Positions 11,761 to 24,405 of a DNA stretch of 64,000 bases are shown here, piece by piece. Below the pieces are notes generated by a model. That model made no database searches. It was given only the letters and a program-made list of their open reading frames with translations, and was not told where the DNA came from. The position numbers were made by a program, and so were the translations under genes. How positions within the stretch are numbered: position 1 is the stretch's first letter; each line of letters begins with the position of its first letter. The stretch is from Lineus longissimus (lineage: Eukaryota; Nemertea; Pilidiophora; Heteronemertea; Lineidae), in NCBI RefSeq assembly GCF_910592395.1, contig NC_088325.1:12218109-12282108 (forward strand). Direction: 5' to 3'.

Positions 11761-13904
11761 GACTTTAAGGAGTTGATCAACTGATTAATGCTTAATATTC
11801 ATTGTCGGTGACTCTCTTATATCATTTTATGACTTATATAGATATAAACCTTTTGAAGCAACTTAGTGATGTCCGTTTGAATGTCACAGGAACATCCTGA
11901 CAGTCTGATACCTCTGTCAAATGTCATCTCAAGTGTTGATCGTGTAATTCTATCAAAATCAGATCGATAATTTTGTCGTCACAATCACGAGAGCGTGCTG
12001 GGGCTGAATGAAATCAGCGCAATCAGCTGGAAATCTATAAAGGCATTCAACTCATTTAGATGGTGTCTTAACTTTAGGCGGAGTGGGTAGTTGTGAAAAT
12101 TAAGGGGAAATTGATTATTTGTACTTTGTGAAGCGATTTCTTGTTTCCAATGTAAATAAAGATATCGAAGTGAGTAAAGGTTAACATGTTTATCGATGTA
12201 CTATGCGTGTTGTTGCTAAAGTCATCATCATTATTTTGTCTTGGAATTGTTCTTCTGAGAGTTTCCGGGATTTTTTGGTAAAAATAAGTACTGAAAATCA
12301 AGCTGCCTTGACTATTGCCTTGAACCACATATCTTTGGATTGCCAGTCGACTGTTCAACCAAGGTCACATTGCAATAAAATTGAATACATTTAATAACAT
12401 CGATACAAATGTATTGATAAAATGTGTTTCTCGTCATACTATTGACAAGGAATTTTTGTTTATCTATGACAGGCAATATATATTCACATCACTACACGTC
12501 ATGTATGGTGAGGTTTAAAAAGATATACGGAGGGACAAAAAATGTTCATCAAATATTCATCCCCCTTTTACTGCATATCTGCTATGAGCAGCGCTGTTTA
12601 TCTAATCAGACATTCTATCTATAAATCCCATTAAGTTGATATCAGTGCGCCTAGCAGTTTTTGCATAATCAAGCAGTGTTTTGGTAAATCTCTGTAATAT
12701 ACTATCCTTATGCTGAGTGCTCATTCGGTAGTATGGGGACATAGGCCAGATGTGTACTGCCTCTGATAAACTGCTGGTGCTATTTTTCCCTCTATAGCCC
12801 ACAAAGCTTTAATATACATGTAGCTTCAGCAAGGCAATCATAACTTCGTGTCACTCACCTTACAAATACCAATCCATCCAGCATTCGATTCTGTTGCTCT
12901 ATTCTTCCCAGAAAGCTATTGATATATTGCCTTCGATATAAATTCTGTCTGATTGTATCAATTTGATTCAATAAACTCTATCCAATACTCAAACATTCTT
13001 ACTTGAAAATATCGCTATTAAACGATCTTATTTGTATCAATATCGTATCAATATCTTTTGGACAATTGATATGGAATCTTGTGCTATATCAATCAGGGAT
13101 CAATACTGCAGACAACAAAGTTTCCGTTTGTGTTTTATTTTTGCAAATTCTCGCGAAAAATCTTGATTCACGAAGATAAAAAGTGCTAGAATGTGGTTTT
13201 TTATTTGAAAAACTGATCATTTTTTCGTAATTCTCCAAACTAGAAACAATGAATTCCGAAGAACAAAATTGAAATTTTCGTGAACTTTGGAAATAAAAAG
13301 AGAAAATGAGTTCCCACACATTTTCTGTCAAGCCACACATTTTCTGCCAAGCTTTACAATACAAATGCAAAGTATGGCTCAGCTGTTTGGTTCGAGGAGT
13401 GTAAGAAATGTATTGGAATTCCCTTGTCAAATTTCCTCACACAAATACGAAATATGATTTATAAATTTGATAGCTTTGGGATGCTACGCTGTAGAAATGA
13501 GACTAAAGCGATTAGTTCAAAATCAATTGTTTTGTTGCCTTGGGAGCGTTCTTCGAGACAAGTTTTTTTGCACGTTTTTCAGCATCTGGCTCATTTAAAG
13601 AGTGTTTTCACTTAACGTTATCACCTGCAATGGTGGAAGGACAGACAAAAGAAAGCAAGCAGAAAATGGCCATGACATCATTTCATTCAGCATGACACAT
13701 GGAGAATGCATGAAGAAAGAAACCTATATGAAATTGCTGAGAAAGTTAAAACACTTCCAAAATCTCAAGCAGCCCCTGAGAGTATCATGAAAGAGGGGGC
13801 TGGCTCAAATGATAGGACATGTGCATCTCAAACAAAGCGTCTATGTCTTTGAGTATGAACATGGGCAGTTCGTTGGACTCGCTCATTATTGAGTGTTTTC
13901 ACCT
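11761..13904. other. AT-rich non-coding sequence, in part repeat-like
   Basis: Nothing is seen to about 13100. The stretch 13120-13330 contains TTCGTGAA/TTCGCGAA-type words and a 19-bp tandem pair (CACACATTTTCTG...CAAGC at about 13316-13353) and resembles an AT-rich interspersed repeat, but no second copy occurs here. TACATGTA at 12815-12822. Confidence 0.4.
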
Positions 13905-14098
13905 TATGTCCAAATATCTTTTTCACTTGATTTTTTTCTGCTCCAATTGAAGAAACATCATTGGTCCCAAAAATATTTTGACTTTGAAAATCTTTCGCAA
14001 TATTGAACTTACATGTATGAAAAAATTTCTGAATCCAAACTTTTTCTCGCATGTTTTTTTTCTGCTCAAATTAAGGAAACATCATCAGTCCCAAAAAG
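13905..14098 (+). repeat. AT-rich repeat family T, copy 1
   Basis: Two tandem half-units share TTTTTTTCTGCTC(C/A)AATT, GAAACATCAT and GGTCCCAAAAA or AGTCCCAAAAA. The same unit, also doubled, recurs inverted at 45170-45462 and in direct orientation at 54050-54205. The element class is unknown; no coding sequence or clean termini are visible. Confidence 0.7.
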
Positions 14099-14254
14099 TC
14101 AGCTTCACTATGGTGAATTCATGTTTCATCATGGTGAGAAAAAATGTACCATGGTGAAGCTACTTGGTAATTCATTTTTTGCACAAATTGGATGGGCACA
14201 AGACAATATCCTGTCGAGATGGCCAAGCACTAAATAGCATGGACAATAATACAA

Positions 14255-14840
14255 GAACTTTCCCAACATGTCCAGCCTATAGCTAGAAAATAACAACAAT
14301 TACCCATCATCCGATGGAGAGCAAATAGCTATCATTACTCCAGCCGTTTCCTTGCACCTCAATCATTCCTTTGAGGCCACTTCTTCGCCTGTCTACAGAT
14401 AAAAAAACACTAGCAGACTAAGGGTTGGTATTAGGAATTATATTTGCCAGAATGTGGGCTTCTGATGTTGTAGGGGAGGATGTGAGTTAACACTATGATG
14501 AGCGTTAAAAAGATTGTCTGTCGGTGGTTAAAACAGGTAATCGCTGGATTGATGATATTGATATCATGTCGCATGTTACTATACCGGTAACACATTCCTG
14601 TTGCAAGCATCTGCGATGACACACCAAACGAGATATTGTCATCGCATGTGATCTTGGATGTGGGTCGCGGCAACAAATCTTGCTTGTTTGTCGGACGCTT
14701 CAGAAAAAAACAACACTTACAATGTCCCAATCATCTGTGTCTTTCATCAATAGCAAATAACTATCATTACTCTTGCCATCCATTGCATATCAATCATTCT
14801 TTTAGCCAGCCAATTTTTTGCCCGTCTACCGCTTTTTTGT
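14255..14840. repeat. Diverged duplication, period about 432 bp
   Basis: AGCAAATAGCTATCATTACTC at 14320 recurs as AGCAAATAACTATCATTACTC at 14752, followed in both by TCAATCATTC and CGCCTGTCTAC or GCCCGTCTACC. About 80 bp per copy is alignable by eye. Confidence 0.6.
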
Positions 14841-17109
14841 ATCAAGGTTGTTCATGATGGTATTTTTCATTGGTCCCTGGGAATGTCTCTGTTACTTGTG
14901 TACCACTTGACTCTGCCTGAGCCTCGCGAGAGGCGTATGTGCTAACGGAAAATGAATACTCAGATGGAGGCAATATTGTGTTATGTGGCACATACGCAAT
15001 ATACCTCGAGGGTCTGGGTTCTTCCGTTAAAAGTACCTTTTATATTTGGGATTTGAAAATTCCAAGTATCGTTAGAAGAAGAGCCATCTTCTGGTAGAGT
15101 ACCCTGATATTATTTACAACAAGGTAAGTAAATGGAAATCTTTTTTAAGTGCTGGTGTGTTTTTGTTATGAACGCAGTTAGCTGTTACGTTTGGGTTCAA
15201 TACTGAGAAGGATTGGCGCTTTTGCATTTTTGTGTCCTTGTGAAAGGCACTGCACTCTTTTTGCCTCTCAACCCAGAAATAAATGGGTACCAAGCCGGCA
15301 GCGAGTTATGAATATTAGTCATAAGCACTGTATAGCTGCGGCACTGTACACATGCCCAATTGAGGTTTTGGGTGAAATGACAGCTCCATCTCAGCAGTGT
15401 TTGGTATGATTATACACTGTAAACAGTAATACATTGTAACCATAGAGTTTAAGAATTACCATCATTGCCGCTGTTCATTTCAAAACAAGCATTAGCAGTT
15501 TTAATGATGCCCATGTCATAATAGCATGAAAAATTAAAACACTGCCTTGCATACGCTTTATACTGTAATACAATCATGGTAGCGGAATTGGTGAAACCTG
15601 CCATGGAAGTTACTCAGTATCACCTTGTAATTCCCCATATCCTGCAATCCCCTGATAACACTCATTCATTGTCCAGTAGTTCTTTAGCGGAAGGTGGAAC
15701 TTTTTTGAGATCACCCCAAGTGCAGCTGGCCTGCCTAATCATATTGCACTCTGGCCAGCATTTGTGTTGTTGCGCTGGAACCATGGCCATTGGATTTGGT
15801 GCAGGAGCTCCCCCAGGGGCTTGAATGTGTGTCAGTTTTGAAAATGGTTCTGTGTTGGTAGGGTATGTGCAGTTTTAACGTTGTCATCTTGCAAGAAGAG
15901 TTGCTTGGCCAGGCAAATGTTTATAGCTGATCTGATCAAGCAAACAGAGCATGTAATAATAACAATACATGTACCAGAGCCTCTCGCTTCAAAGCTCTAC
16001 AACCATGCTCCAATAATGGAGATCTTGCCACAAATAAGAAGCCACAAGCTTAGTAACAACATACCACATGGACCAATGCGTTCGAGGACATATTTTTTCC
16101 AAGCCCATCAAATGATATTGGTGACCTGAAGATGCACATTGGTATTTTGAGTAGCCATATGATGTGATGGTGTCATTGACTTCCTATGGTGATACTGAAG
16201 AGATGGTTGGTATGTTGCAGAGTGGTTTTGATGACAGGGTCGGGTTTGGTTTGGTTAAAGATTAACAATTCCTAGCTCTCGTGGACCAATTCGATATCCT
16301 CCTCAAACTTGTCAGTGATGTAATTGTTGTGTATCGGAATATCGTATGTCCACTTAATAGGAGTTTTGCATCATTTTAACAACGTCTAATGGGAAAAATA
16401 TGCCACATTGAGCTTTGGGGGAAACTAGGACGCTGGAAATAAGTCGTATCTTTAGTTGTCTCTATATCATGTATCTGGTCTTGTAGGCAACTATCGGAGA
16501 TACAAGAATACTATCATTAAACTTGTCCTGATATTTACAGTTTTCCTTGGTCATGACTTCCAAAAGTACTCTCATAATTTTCTCCCCACCTTTGCTACCG
16601 TAACCAAAACCTCCTGGCTCACCAGGATAAAAAGCTCTCAATGCCCGAGGTCAGACAAACCAATAACTGCCAATCTCAAACGCCTTCATAACAGGAAAGC
16701 AATAATATCGTTCAAAAAAACACTGCAGTGTTGCCAAAAATACATCTCAACTAGATAGCTTAGAGGGACACATTTTTATTGGTGAACATCTGAAAGCCTA
16801 GACAGGCTTATCACGAAGGCAAGTTGGTTGGCAGAATCGTGTGATATGTTTGTTATCAAATTGCTTGGGTTGAGGTGGGGAGGATCAAAGATCAAAGATG
16901 TCTATTTTGTGGCCTCAGGTGGCTGGTCAGTATTGAGGAGGAAGTAAGGTGGATGGTGGTAGCTAAATGCGACCACATACTTCTATTCATAAACATGACA
17001 AATGGATAAGATTGATTCACTTTGGACATGTGGAGGAGGATATTGATAAATATTTTTGTAGTGGTTGGATTATTCCTACTAGCTTTGACTAGACATGCTA
17101 GAGAATGTT
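14841..17109. other. Non-coding, with one unpaired donor-like site
   Basis: CTCGCGAG at about 14926 is close to the TCTCGCGAGA promoter word, and a strong donor GTAAGTAAAT starts at 15123, but no start codon or acceptor ties them to a transcript. The rest is unique sequence without recognisable features. TACATGTA at 15966-15973. Confidence 0.4.
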
Positions 17110-17180
17110 CACTTTAGCTCAGTCAATAGAGTAAAGGCCTTATACACTAGAGGTCCAGGTTTCAATCCCTGCCAGGACCA
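17110..17180 (+). repeat. tRNA-like SINE head
   Basis: TTTAGCTCAGTCAATAGAG fits an A-box region and GGTTTCAATCC near 17158 fits a B box. The anticodon arm does not pair well. Probably a decayed SINE or tRNA pseudogene. Confidence 0.55.
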
Positions 17181-17182
17181 TG

Positions 17183-17593
17183 TTTTTTTCCCTCTGTTTT
17201 AGTCAGCTTTGTTGCACTTGACCAGATAGGTTTTTGGTGAACTCAGCTATCATTTTTTCGTGGCGATTAACACTGGATTATAACAATCAGGAAAAGGCCT
17301 ATGTGAACAGAAATAAGAAATATGAAAAAAGGCTACATCAACATATGACAGAAATTACATTTGCTACTGTTGGTAAAGCACTTTTACTCAATAAACAATA
17401 CTCTTGCCGATGTTTGTCAGAAATGGAAATGTTCCCTCGTGAACAAGATATGCTCATCTCAAGAGGAAAGGAGTCCAAACCCCTCCTTGTCTTATCAACG
17501 CGCCATTAAAAGCGTCCACTGTCAGTTTACATGAGAGACAACAGCTGTTAATTGATCTCCTCTCATTGATTACCGATGCTTAATTGATTTATC
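17183..17593. other. No gene; homeodomain-type motifs at the 3' end
   Basis: An open frame at 17234-17509 is unsupported. The end of this stretch contains CAGCTG, ATTGAT and TTGATTTAT words (17541-17595) of the kind bound by PBX/HOX-type factors. Confidence 0.4.
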
Positions 17594-18060
17594 AGTTCAG
17601 AGGATTTTATAATCAACCCGGGGCTCTGATGAGATTCACTGAAGCAATTGCCTCTGGATGCTCTTTTAACTCGGCGAGTATTGAACATTCTCGGAGGGAT
17701 TGTTGATCTGATCATGATGAATGCTTTGCCTAAAGTTTGAGGTGTTGGACACATGTTTCAAATATCATTGTTTCAGAACTCAACCTGGACAAATTTCACT
17801 TCAATTCCCAAGTCCTCTGATGTTGATATTGACCATTGACTCTGATTCACTGAAGCCTTCATCTTACTTGCTTTGGCTGCTCTTTTAACTTGGGTAGTAT
17901 TGGAAAATCTCAGTGAGATTGTGGAGCTGATCATAGGGAATACGTTGCCTAAAGTTTGAGGCCAAAACATCAGTGTTTCGGAACCCAAAACCTGAACAGA
18001 TGATTTCACTTTAACTCCTGTGTCTTTCGATGTTAGAATCAACCCTTTTTTGGAGGCAAA
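17594..18060. repeat. Tandem duplication, period 211-219 bp
   Basis: GATTCACTGAAG...GCTCTTTTAACT...CCTAAAGTTTGAGG occurs twice: the first word at 17633 and 17844, the last at 17729 and 17948. On the minus strand both copies keep an open frame over the same stretch, with aligned peptides PQTLGKAFIMIRSTI and PQTLGNVFPMISSTI. Stops separate the two frames, so a coding function is unproven. Confidence 0.7.
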
Positions 18061-18770
18061 ATTGTGGTTTTTTTCTACGCCCTTGAATTACTGTCCTAGC
18101 ATCTGAAGGGAAAATTATTCCTTCGTTAAGAATGGCAAGTTTTGATTACCTTAATGATGAGTTATCTCACTTATATTATGCTTGGTCCATTTTACTTACT
18201 CCAGTCACAGATCCAAATCAGCCATTCATAATCGTCATCAGAGAAATATTCAATACATCTTCAGAGCACATAACACCCCCGCTGCTAAAACTCCTCTCGC
18301 GTAACACGTCGTACAAAGGACTGCCACAGCTTGTTGATTGATATAAAATGGCAGAGCAAAAATACCGATTGCTCTGATTGATTTGATGCTTATTACGGCA
18401 CGCGACCTGCGGTGAATTACACACTCGTTATTAAGGGAATGTCGCCTTTACCAATCGGAGATGGGATGGCGTGGAACGGGATTACTAGATATTGAGAGGA
18501 AATATTAGGTATTGATATTACAAAAAGAATAACGATATTTGAAGTAATATAACAAAAGGCCCGTTGATAGGAATGAGGTTCAACATTGCTGATTCTCAGA
18601 TGATCTATTCTGGAGTGTGTTTAGATATCAACTAAGGATGGTGTTATTTGAATCTGCAATTACCAAAGGATTTCATTATGAAATGAACAGGGAAACTCGA
18701 GGCCATGACTGTGTCATAGTCGAGGACCCAGGTTTGGAGAAAGAGGGACAGTAGCTGGAACCATGCAAGC
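18061..18770. promoter_or_regulatory. Candidate regulatory block with TGATTGAT sites
   Basis: TGATTGAT at 18335-18342 and 18375-18382, the latter running into TTGATGCTTATTAC, is the composite half-site of PBX/EXD with HOX. The flanks (18290-18480) have more CpG than the surroundings. This is a motif-based guess only; no transcript feature is visible. Confidence 0.25.
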
Positions 18771-18781
18771 CCCCCCCCCCC
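18771..18781 (+). repeat. Poly-C run of 11
   Basis: Eleven consecutive C residues, a mononucleotide tract. Confidence 0.9.
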
Positions 18782-20365
18782 TTGAAACCACACCTGTTTA
18801 TCGCACTGGTATTTCATATTTTATAGAATAAGTTTACAGTTTTTTCATCAGAGCAAGCCAAACCTTACTGAAATATATGGTTACATGCAAATTGCAACGT
18901 TACACTGCATCAGTGTTGATGACACTGAACCTCAATTGCAGACACTTCTGTGTGTTCCTATATTTCCTGAAGCATTTCTCGAGATTGCTTGAGATTTGCT
19001 ACAGTTTGAGTATCCGCATTTCTACTGATTCTGGTTTTCAATTAAAATGTCCCAAAGTGATGGAAGTAGAGTAGTATAGAACTCCATTCAGTTGCTATTG
19101 GGGAGGAGGCTCGTTTTATACACTGGGGAAAATGAAATGATTTGAATCGAGATACTCCTTTGTATCAGGATATAAGATCAGATATTTACATTCCTGCAAA
19201 TTTGGTAGAATGTTAATACTTTCAACGTTGGGTTCATCGATATCGGTTTGTGTTGAATACAAGTAACATTGATGGTCAAACGATGCTCCGCCATTGATCA
19301 ATAAAGTGATACAATATTTATGAAATATTTCATGAAATCTGAAATGAAGATTGTATCTTAGTTGATATAAGGCAGCTGTATCAGATTCTGAGAACGCGGA
19401 TGAAAAGTTAGATTGGGTCAAAATAATAATTATTCGATGTGGTGCTTAGGAGGGCAGTCCCACAAGGTTGGAAGACTGCTGGCCACCAAGCCTCAAAGGG
19501 TTCCACCCCAAGCTACTGGAGAAATGCCAGCCCTGTCCCATGGAACCGGGAGACGAGTGTTGGACCATCTTTAGACTCGTGCATCACAAGATGTGCCTCC
19601 AATCTATTCCATAAGTAACGGATAGGAAACACTTCTGTATTTTTGTTAATCATTTAGGCGAACCATTCTTCTGTAATTGTCTCTCACTTATTAGTGCCCT
19701 ATAGTTTAGATGCCAAATTAGGAGCAATTATGGTCTCATCGTCAGATATTGAGAAAAATCTCAAAGTTAGTTTGGCATATTCAGTCATGTAGGATATAAA
19801 CCAACTTTTATCATACTGCTGTAAAATGGCCTACCTTTCTATTCTTATTTACACAACACGGTATGTATTCTAACTCACTTGTAGAATGTTTCAATGAATA
19901 ACTGAGCAAATGTCAATTAGTTCATCCCAGAATTTATGGTATCTACTCAGACATCAAGAGTGCATCAGCTTCTGGAGGTGGTGTAAGCCATTGTTCCTAT
20001 CCATTTCTTTCACGATGAACACTTCTTCTTCACATGACTTGCCTTGAGCAAGTTGTATTGTAATATTAGAAGGTGTCTGATGCACTCATTCTAACAAGAT
20101 GCGGATGAGGGGTTTGTCATCATGTCATTTAATGTTCGATTACTCAAACCGGGCTTTCCCTGGCAGTCCACAAAGATTTGAATGCACATCCTGAGGAGGC
20201 AACTTGACAAATAATGTCACGTCAGACCTGTGTTAAATATTGCACCGAAAAGACCATACATCCAGCTGTATCTGTGTATTGCAAACATATTGTACTCTCA
20301 TAAGAATAGGAGTCAAGTTGAAATTTTCCAAATATGTCTAAAGAAGCTCTCTTGCCCCCTTGTAG
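18782..20365. other. Unassigned, with a GC-rich block at 19443-19600
   Basis: About 150 bp at 19443-19600 is visibly more GC-rich than its flanks and open in a plus-strand frame (starting AVPQGWKTAGHQAS). No splice sites bound it and no family was recognised; it could be a transposon fragment. The rest shows nothing. Confidence 0.4.
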
Positions 20366-20417
20366 GGGTCGAAGCAAATTTCATAGGAGCAGTACAATGC
20401 CCTTTTCGTGTCTACAT
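20366..20417 (+). CDS. Candidate 52-nt exon, unknown protein
   Basis: A strong acceptor (pyrimidine tract CTCTTGCCCCCTTGTAG ending at 20365) and a good donor (GTAAGT at 20418) bracket 52 nt. Two of three frames are open; the one reading VEANFIGAVQCPFRVY looks most protein-like. It enters with two bases of a split codon and leaves with two. That phase fits the candidate at 27823-27871. The product is not recognised, and such a pairing can arise by chance in 64 kb. Confidence 0.15.
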
Positions 20418-21112
20418 GTAAGTCGGTGTGAAGGCAATTGATACATCATTGAGTCATACTCAAGTTTCTGAATGGAACGCTTTTATCCACATTTTCATCA
20501 GGCCGAAGCTCGCTAACTGATTTGCACCGGACTGTGAAAGAGGAAATGTGAAGATATATTTTCTTGGACTGTGAAAATGTAGCAGGTAGGCTAAAGCTTT
20601 TGTCCTGCAAAATCCCTTTTAACAGATAGTTACTGGTGATCGATTTCCATCAAGTCATGATACAACATGTATAATGATGATTTATGAGGCATAGCTGGAC
20701 TGGACAGCTCATGTCAAGGCTATGTCAATAAATGGTCATTGGATTCGAAAAAGGAGAATTTGATGATATGTGTGTATATCGATATTTGTCCAATGACAAT
20801 GGTGGTTTTCTCCTGTGTTGTAGCATGCTGTGATGATATGATACTGGGAGAATATCATAGACACCAGAGAAAGCTGTTCCTGATATCACACTGACAGCAC
20901 CGGATCTTCTAGAAATAGTTTTCTTCTGGAAGTTTGGAGTTCAGGGTTATGACACCAATTGTTTGTACTGAAATGGTCTCAAATTGAATGCCTCCACACA
21001 CCAGTACATTACAATACTATACGAGTATAACAAGCCCTGGTATAACATCTGAAGCCAAAGGCAGTACTTAGAATAGAGTACTTTTAGTATAGCAATCTTT
21101 ATATTTCCATAA
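20418..21112. other. No recognised feature
   Basis: Unique sequence without repeat or coding signals. The octamer TACATGTA overlaps the donor at 20413-20420. Confidence 0.5.
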
Positions 21113-21570
21113 ACAATGATGCCTTGTGGCTGTTCCCTTTGTGCATTGATGCTGAGCAGTCTACTTGTAGACTAAGTAAAGGCAAGTGTAAACTTGTCTT
21201 GTAGATGACTGAATTAGAAGTAGAAAAGTTTAAAGTTGGCTTTAGCGTGTTTCCACTCGTCAGCGACAAACAATGCCTTGTGATGTGGGGATGTGCAGTC
21301 TACTTTTAGATGAGGTAAAGGCAGGTGGGAACTGGTCTTGTAGAGATACAGCTTAAAATGATATTGCCTTGTTTTTACTCCAGACAGCTACAAAGAATGA
21401 TGCCTTGTGCTTTGGTGCTGTACAGTTTACTTGTAGATGAGGAAAAGGCAAGAGAAAACCAGTCTTAGATGACTGCTTCAGAAGAAGCCAAGTTTTAAAT
21501 GTAAGCCTTATTTTTCTCTCCAGTTGGCTACAAATAATTATGCCTTGTGGTGTGATGTGATGTGCAATGC
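21113..21570. repeat. Four-copy degenerate tandem repeat, 127-154 bp
   Basis: TGCCTTGTG followed by GCAGTCTACTT(G/T)TAGA..A..TAAAGGCA and a TCTTGTAGA word repeats with TGCCTTG at 21120, 21274, 21401 and 21541. The last copy is partial. Pairwise similarity is low enough to suggest an old duplication. Confidence 0.7.
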
Positions 21571-22730
21571 TCTTCTCAAACCGCTGAGCTATTCCACTTT
21601 TTGTGTTAATAAGTTTTTGGGCTCATCTGTCCTGGGAATTTATAGTAACTGCTGCAGAAGTCGAAACTGTGAATGAGCGATTGACTGTTGCTTATGACAA
21701 ACCTCATAAGTGCAGTCAATTTGTATGAGTCTTTGATTAGGTAAGCTCCAGTGAATAAAGTGTCGATTCTGAGGCTACTTTTCTGGCTTCAGTTTTCTGA
21801 TGTCAACTGCAGTAACGTAATGCGGTAATTATCCTCCATCCCCAATGTCAGCAACTCTGAAATCGAACTGCTAGTAGTCAGCGCCTGGTAAGCTTGGCTT
21901 GAAGATGGAAACTTTGAAATAAAACCTGACAAAAGTACACCCGACATCAGCAGTGAATGATTGGTCGGTCATTAACTGCTGCACACTTCAACCACAAAAG
22001 CTAAACACGACATGCCTGAAGATAATGTCAAGTTGTCTTAATTTATTTTATTCCCGAGATCTGGAACAAAGTCAATACGTCTTAAACATGTTGAAAGTCT
22101 TTCTATACTCTTAAGTGGTATCAAGTAGTGGCCATTTAAAGTCAGAATATCATGTCTGACTCTAACTCTTTTGCAACAAGGATTAAAACATAACTTCTCA
22201 AGCCAAGCAATGCTTTGTTAAATTACTTGTAAGATGAAACCTTTTTATGAGGGGCCCACAGCAAGAAGTACTCTTCCAGTCTTCTGACTGTGATGTGGTT
22301 TGTTAAAAGATTGGCCGAAAGCGATGTCTGGCTTTTAAAGGTTATTGTGTGGTTCAGTAGGCCTTTATATTCCTTGTTAGCATCTATCAAGACATGAAAA
22401 TATTGCTGGAGGAACATCGGGAAGGAACGAAGTTGTATGCAGAGAAATGACTGACAAAATTGTTCAGATTTTTCGGTAAGGGTTTTTCGTGTTCTTCTGC
22501 GTTTGGAATTTTCACGATGCATGCTGGACAGCCAGTCCATTATCCGGTCCATACCACTAAGTCATCAGACCAGTAGGACATTAAAAGACTGAGTACAAAG
22601 TAGCGTGGATAGTTAAAAAATAAAGCGGAATATTGTGAAAGAAATTTATTAACACTGATCTTGAATTGATTGGATTCCGAGGTTGGCCTGCGTCGGTCAC
22701 AAGGTAAGTAATAATATCACTCTTTCTGTG
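21571..22730. other. No recognised feature
   Basis: Unique sequence. A donor-like GTAAGTAAT at 22705 has no matching acceptor with an open frame. The minus-strand open frame at 22223-22552 has no family resemblance. Confidence 0.45.
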
Positions 22731-22848
22731 TTTACCAGAGAACTGACTCCCACCCTTGAAATTGGCATTCACTTCGTTTTGAACGAGTTCTAATTGCTTT
22801 GGGATTTCATGTTGAAGCCAAAACGGTGGTACCTGTGGTCAACCCTTA
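22731..22848. mobile_element. Palindromic MITE family P, right half only
   Basis: CTCCCACCCTTGAAATTGGC through GAGTTCTAATTGCTTTGGG to GGTCAACCCTTA matches the right arm of family P. The left arm is absent, so this is a half copy that cannot form the hairpin. Confidence 0.75.
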
Positions 22849-23959
22849 GGTAAGGCCTCAATATCTATGGCTGAAGTGATCTCTCACAACAGGACACGCA
22901 ACATGATTCAATTACGGTCTTTTACAGGTCACGCAATGTAATTCGATTACTGTCTCCACCTCTGTGTTCCAGTAACGATCAGAACGGGACAACAACAAGA
23001 GGAAATATACGTCGATCGACACCCAATCCAGTTGCCTATAATCAGATAATCTGAGACTATTTTGATGACTGCCCCCTCCTGGGCTTTTGTTTTGGAGGAC
23101 AATGTGTCAGATCGATACAGGATTAGGTGTACACAGAAGTGTTATGATTAGGGGATGAGAATTTATGATATTGGTGTCAGTGATTTGCTGAGGGGATGGG
23201 CTTGGCCACTTTCTTATCAAGCTGGGATTCTCAGATGGGACTTTAAACTGAAATTGGAGGGAATGTGAAAGGCTAGCAAATTGGAGCATTCCTCCCCAGT
23301 ACCTTTCACCTACCTACAAAGGACTTTATGCCTACAATTGGACACCATGAAATAGTGGCATGGATAACACTTAAGTACCAAAGGACTAAGATTAGCTGCA
23401 ATGAAACAATATTGTGTATCGTGAGTATACCGGCACCGGGTAAAGGGCATTTGACATCACAAAGTTAGGAACAGCAAAGACTGATGGATTCCGCATCACT
23501 GACTAACAAATTCTCTAAAAAACCTGTGAAAAGTGCTTGTCAATTTTTGACGTCTTATCTTTTCATCGATCTGACGAAAGGGCATCACACGTGGAAACTC
23601 ATCCTCTATTGATTCGTCGAATTTGTTGATTAGATTCTTGTCAATAGGAAAACTGGTCGATAACTTTGGAATGATTTATCGAATCTAAAGATTGAAAACT
23701 CAGCGTGGAGGGAATAGTTGACTTCATGATGTAGCGGCACTGGATTTGTAAACATTGTGACTTTATTATGATCAGGGATGATATCCGGGTTGCGTTCACT
23801 GATTTGTTGGTCTTGGTATGTGATTGATGTACATATCCCACAATAGCAATTGTGGAGATTGCCAAGTACCCAGTGGACCCAAATCATCGGAATTAGCGTT
23901 ACTTTGTTCATGTCCTACTACATGTAGGTGACAGAAGACTTTGCCCTTGAACAAGTCAC
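22849..23959. other. No recognised feature
   Basis: Unique sequence with no exon signals. TACATGTA at 23919-23926. Confidence 0.5.
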
Positions 23960-24137
23960 TTAGGCCGCAGTTACATAGACCTCATTCGTTCATTTCCCAG
24001 GACTCATTTTCCCCTTTTGCTTTCTTTCCCCTGTGAATGCACGGCCTTGTGGCGTGCATTCACCGAGGAATGAAAGAAAAACCCGGAAAGTGACTCGTGG
24101 TAAATGAACGAATGAGGTCTATGTAACTTCGGCCTAA
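23960..24137. mobile_element. Hairpin MITE, family H
   Basis: A 178-bp near-perfect palindrome. The left end TTAGGCCGCAGTTACATAG matches the inverted right end (TTAGGCCGAAGTTACATAG), and the match continues through CCTCATTCGTTCATTT and on to GTGAATGCACG near the centre. The whole element would fold as one hairpin. No coding capacity; a unique copy in this window. Confidence 0.85.
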
Positions 24138-24344
24138 AACACCACTGTCATTCAAATGATGTTGTACAAAAAGAGACAGGACGTGAACTATTGTACAGTC
24201 TGACTTGTCACCCAGGTTTTTGTGTTTGAACATTGGGTGTTTGTGAAGCAAAGAACCAACATTTCTATCATTGGGTCCAAGCTTGTTCAAGTGACTAAAG
24301 TGGGTTAATGAAAATGGTATCACACAGTACAGAAAGTCGGGAAA

Positions 24345-24405
24345 CCTCAATAGCTCAGTTGGGAGAGCAATCCACAGATCTGTGGTTCGAATCCCAGTTA
24401 AGGCA
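24345..24405 (+). repeat. tRNA pseudogene or SINE head, anticodon arm deleted
   Basis: AATAGCTCAGTTGGGAGAGC is a good A-box region and GGTTCGAATCC (24384-24394) a perfect B box. The two are too close, so about 12 bases of the anticodon arm are missing. Confidence 0.6.

Noticed and set aside
14926-15122. CTCGCGAG word and a GTAAGT donor that could mark a promoter and first exon
   Set aside because: No initiator, start codon or acceptor context connects them, and the frames between them contain stops.
24345-24405. Possible functional tRNA gene
   Set aside because: A and B boxes are good but the anticodon arm is deleted and the acceptor stem does not pair; the other tRNA-like segments fail in similar ways.
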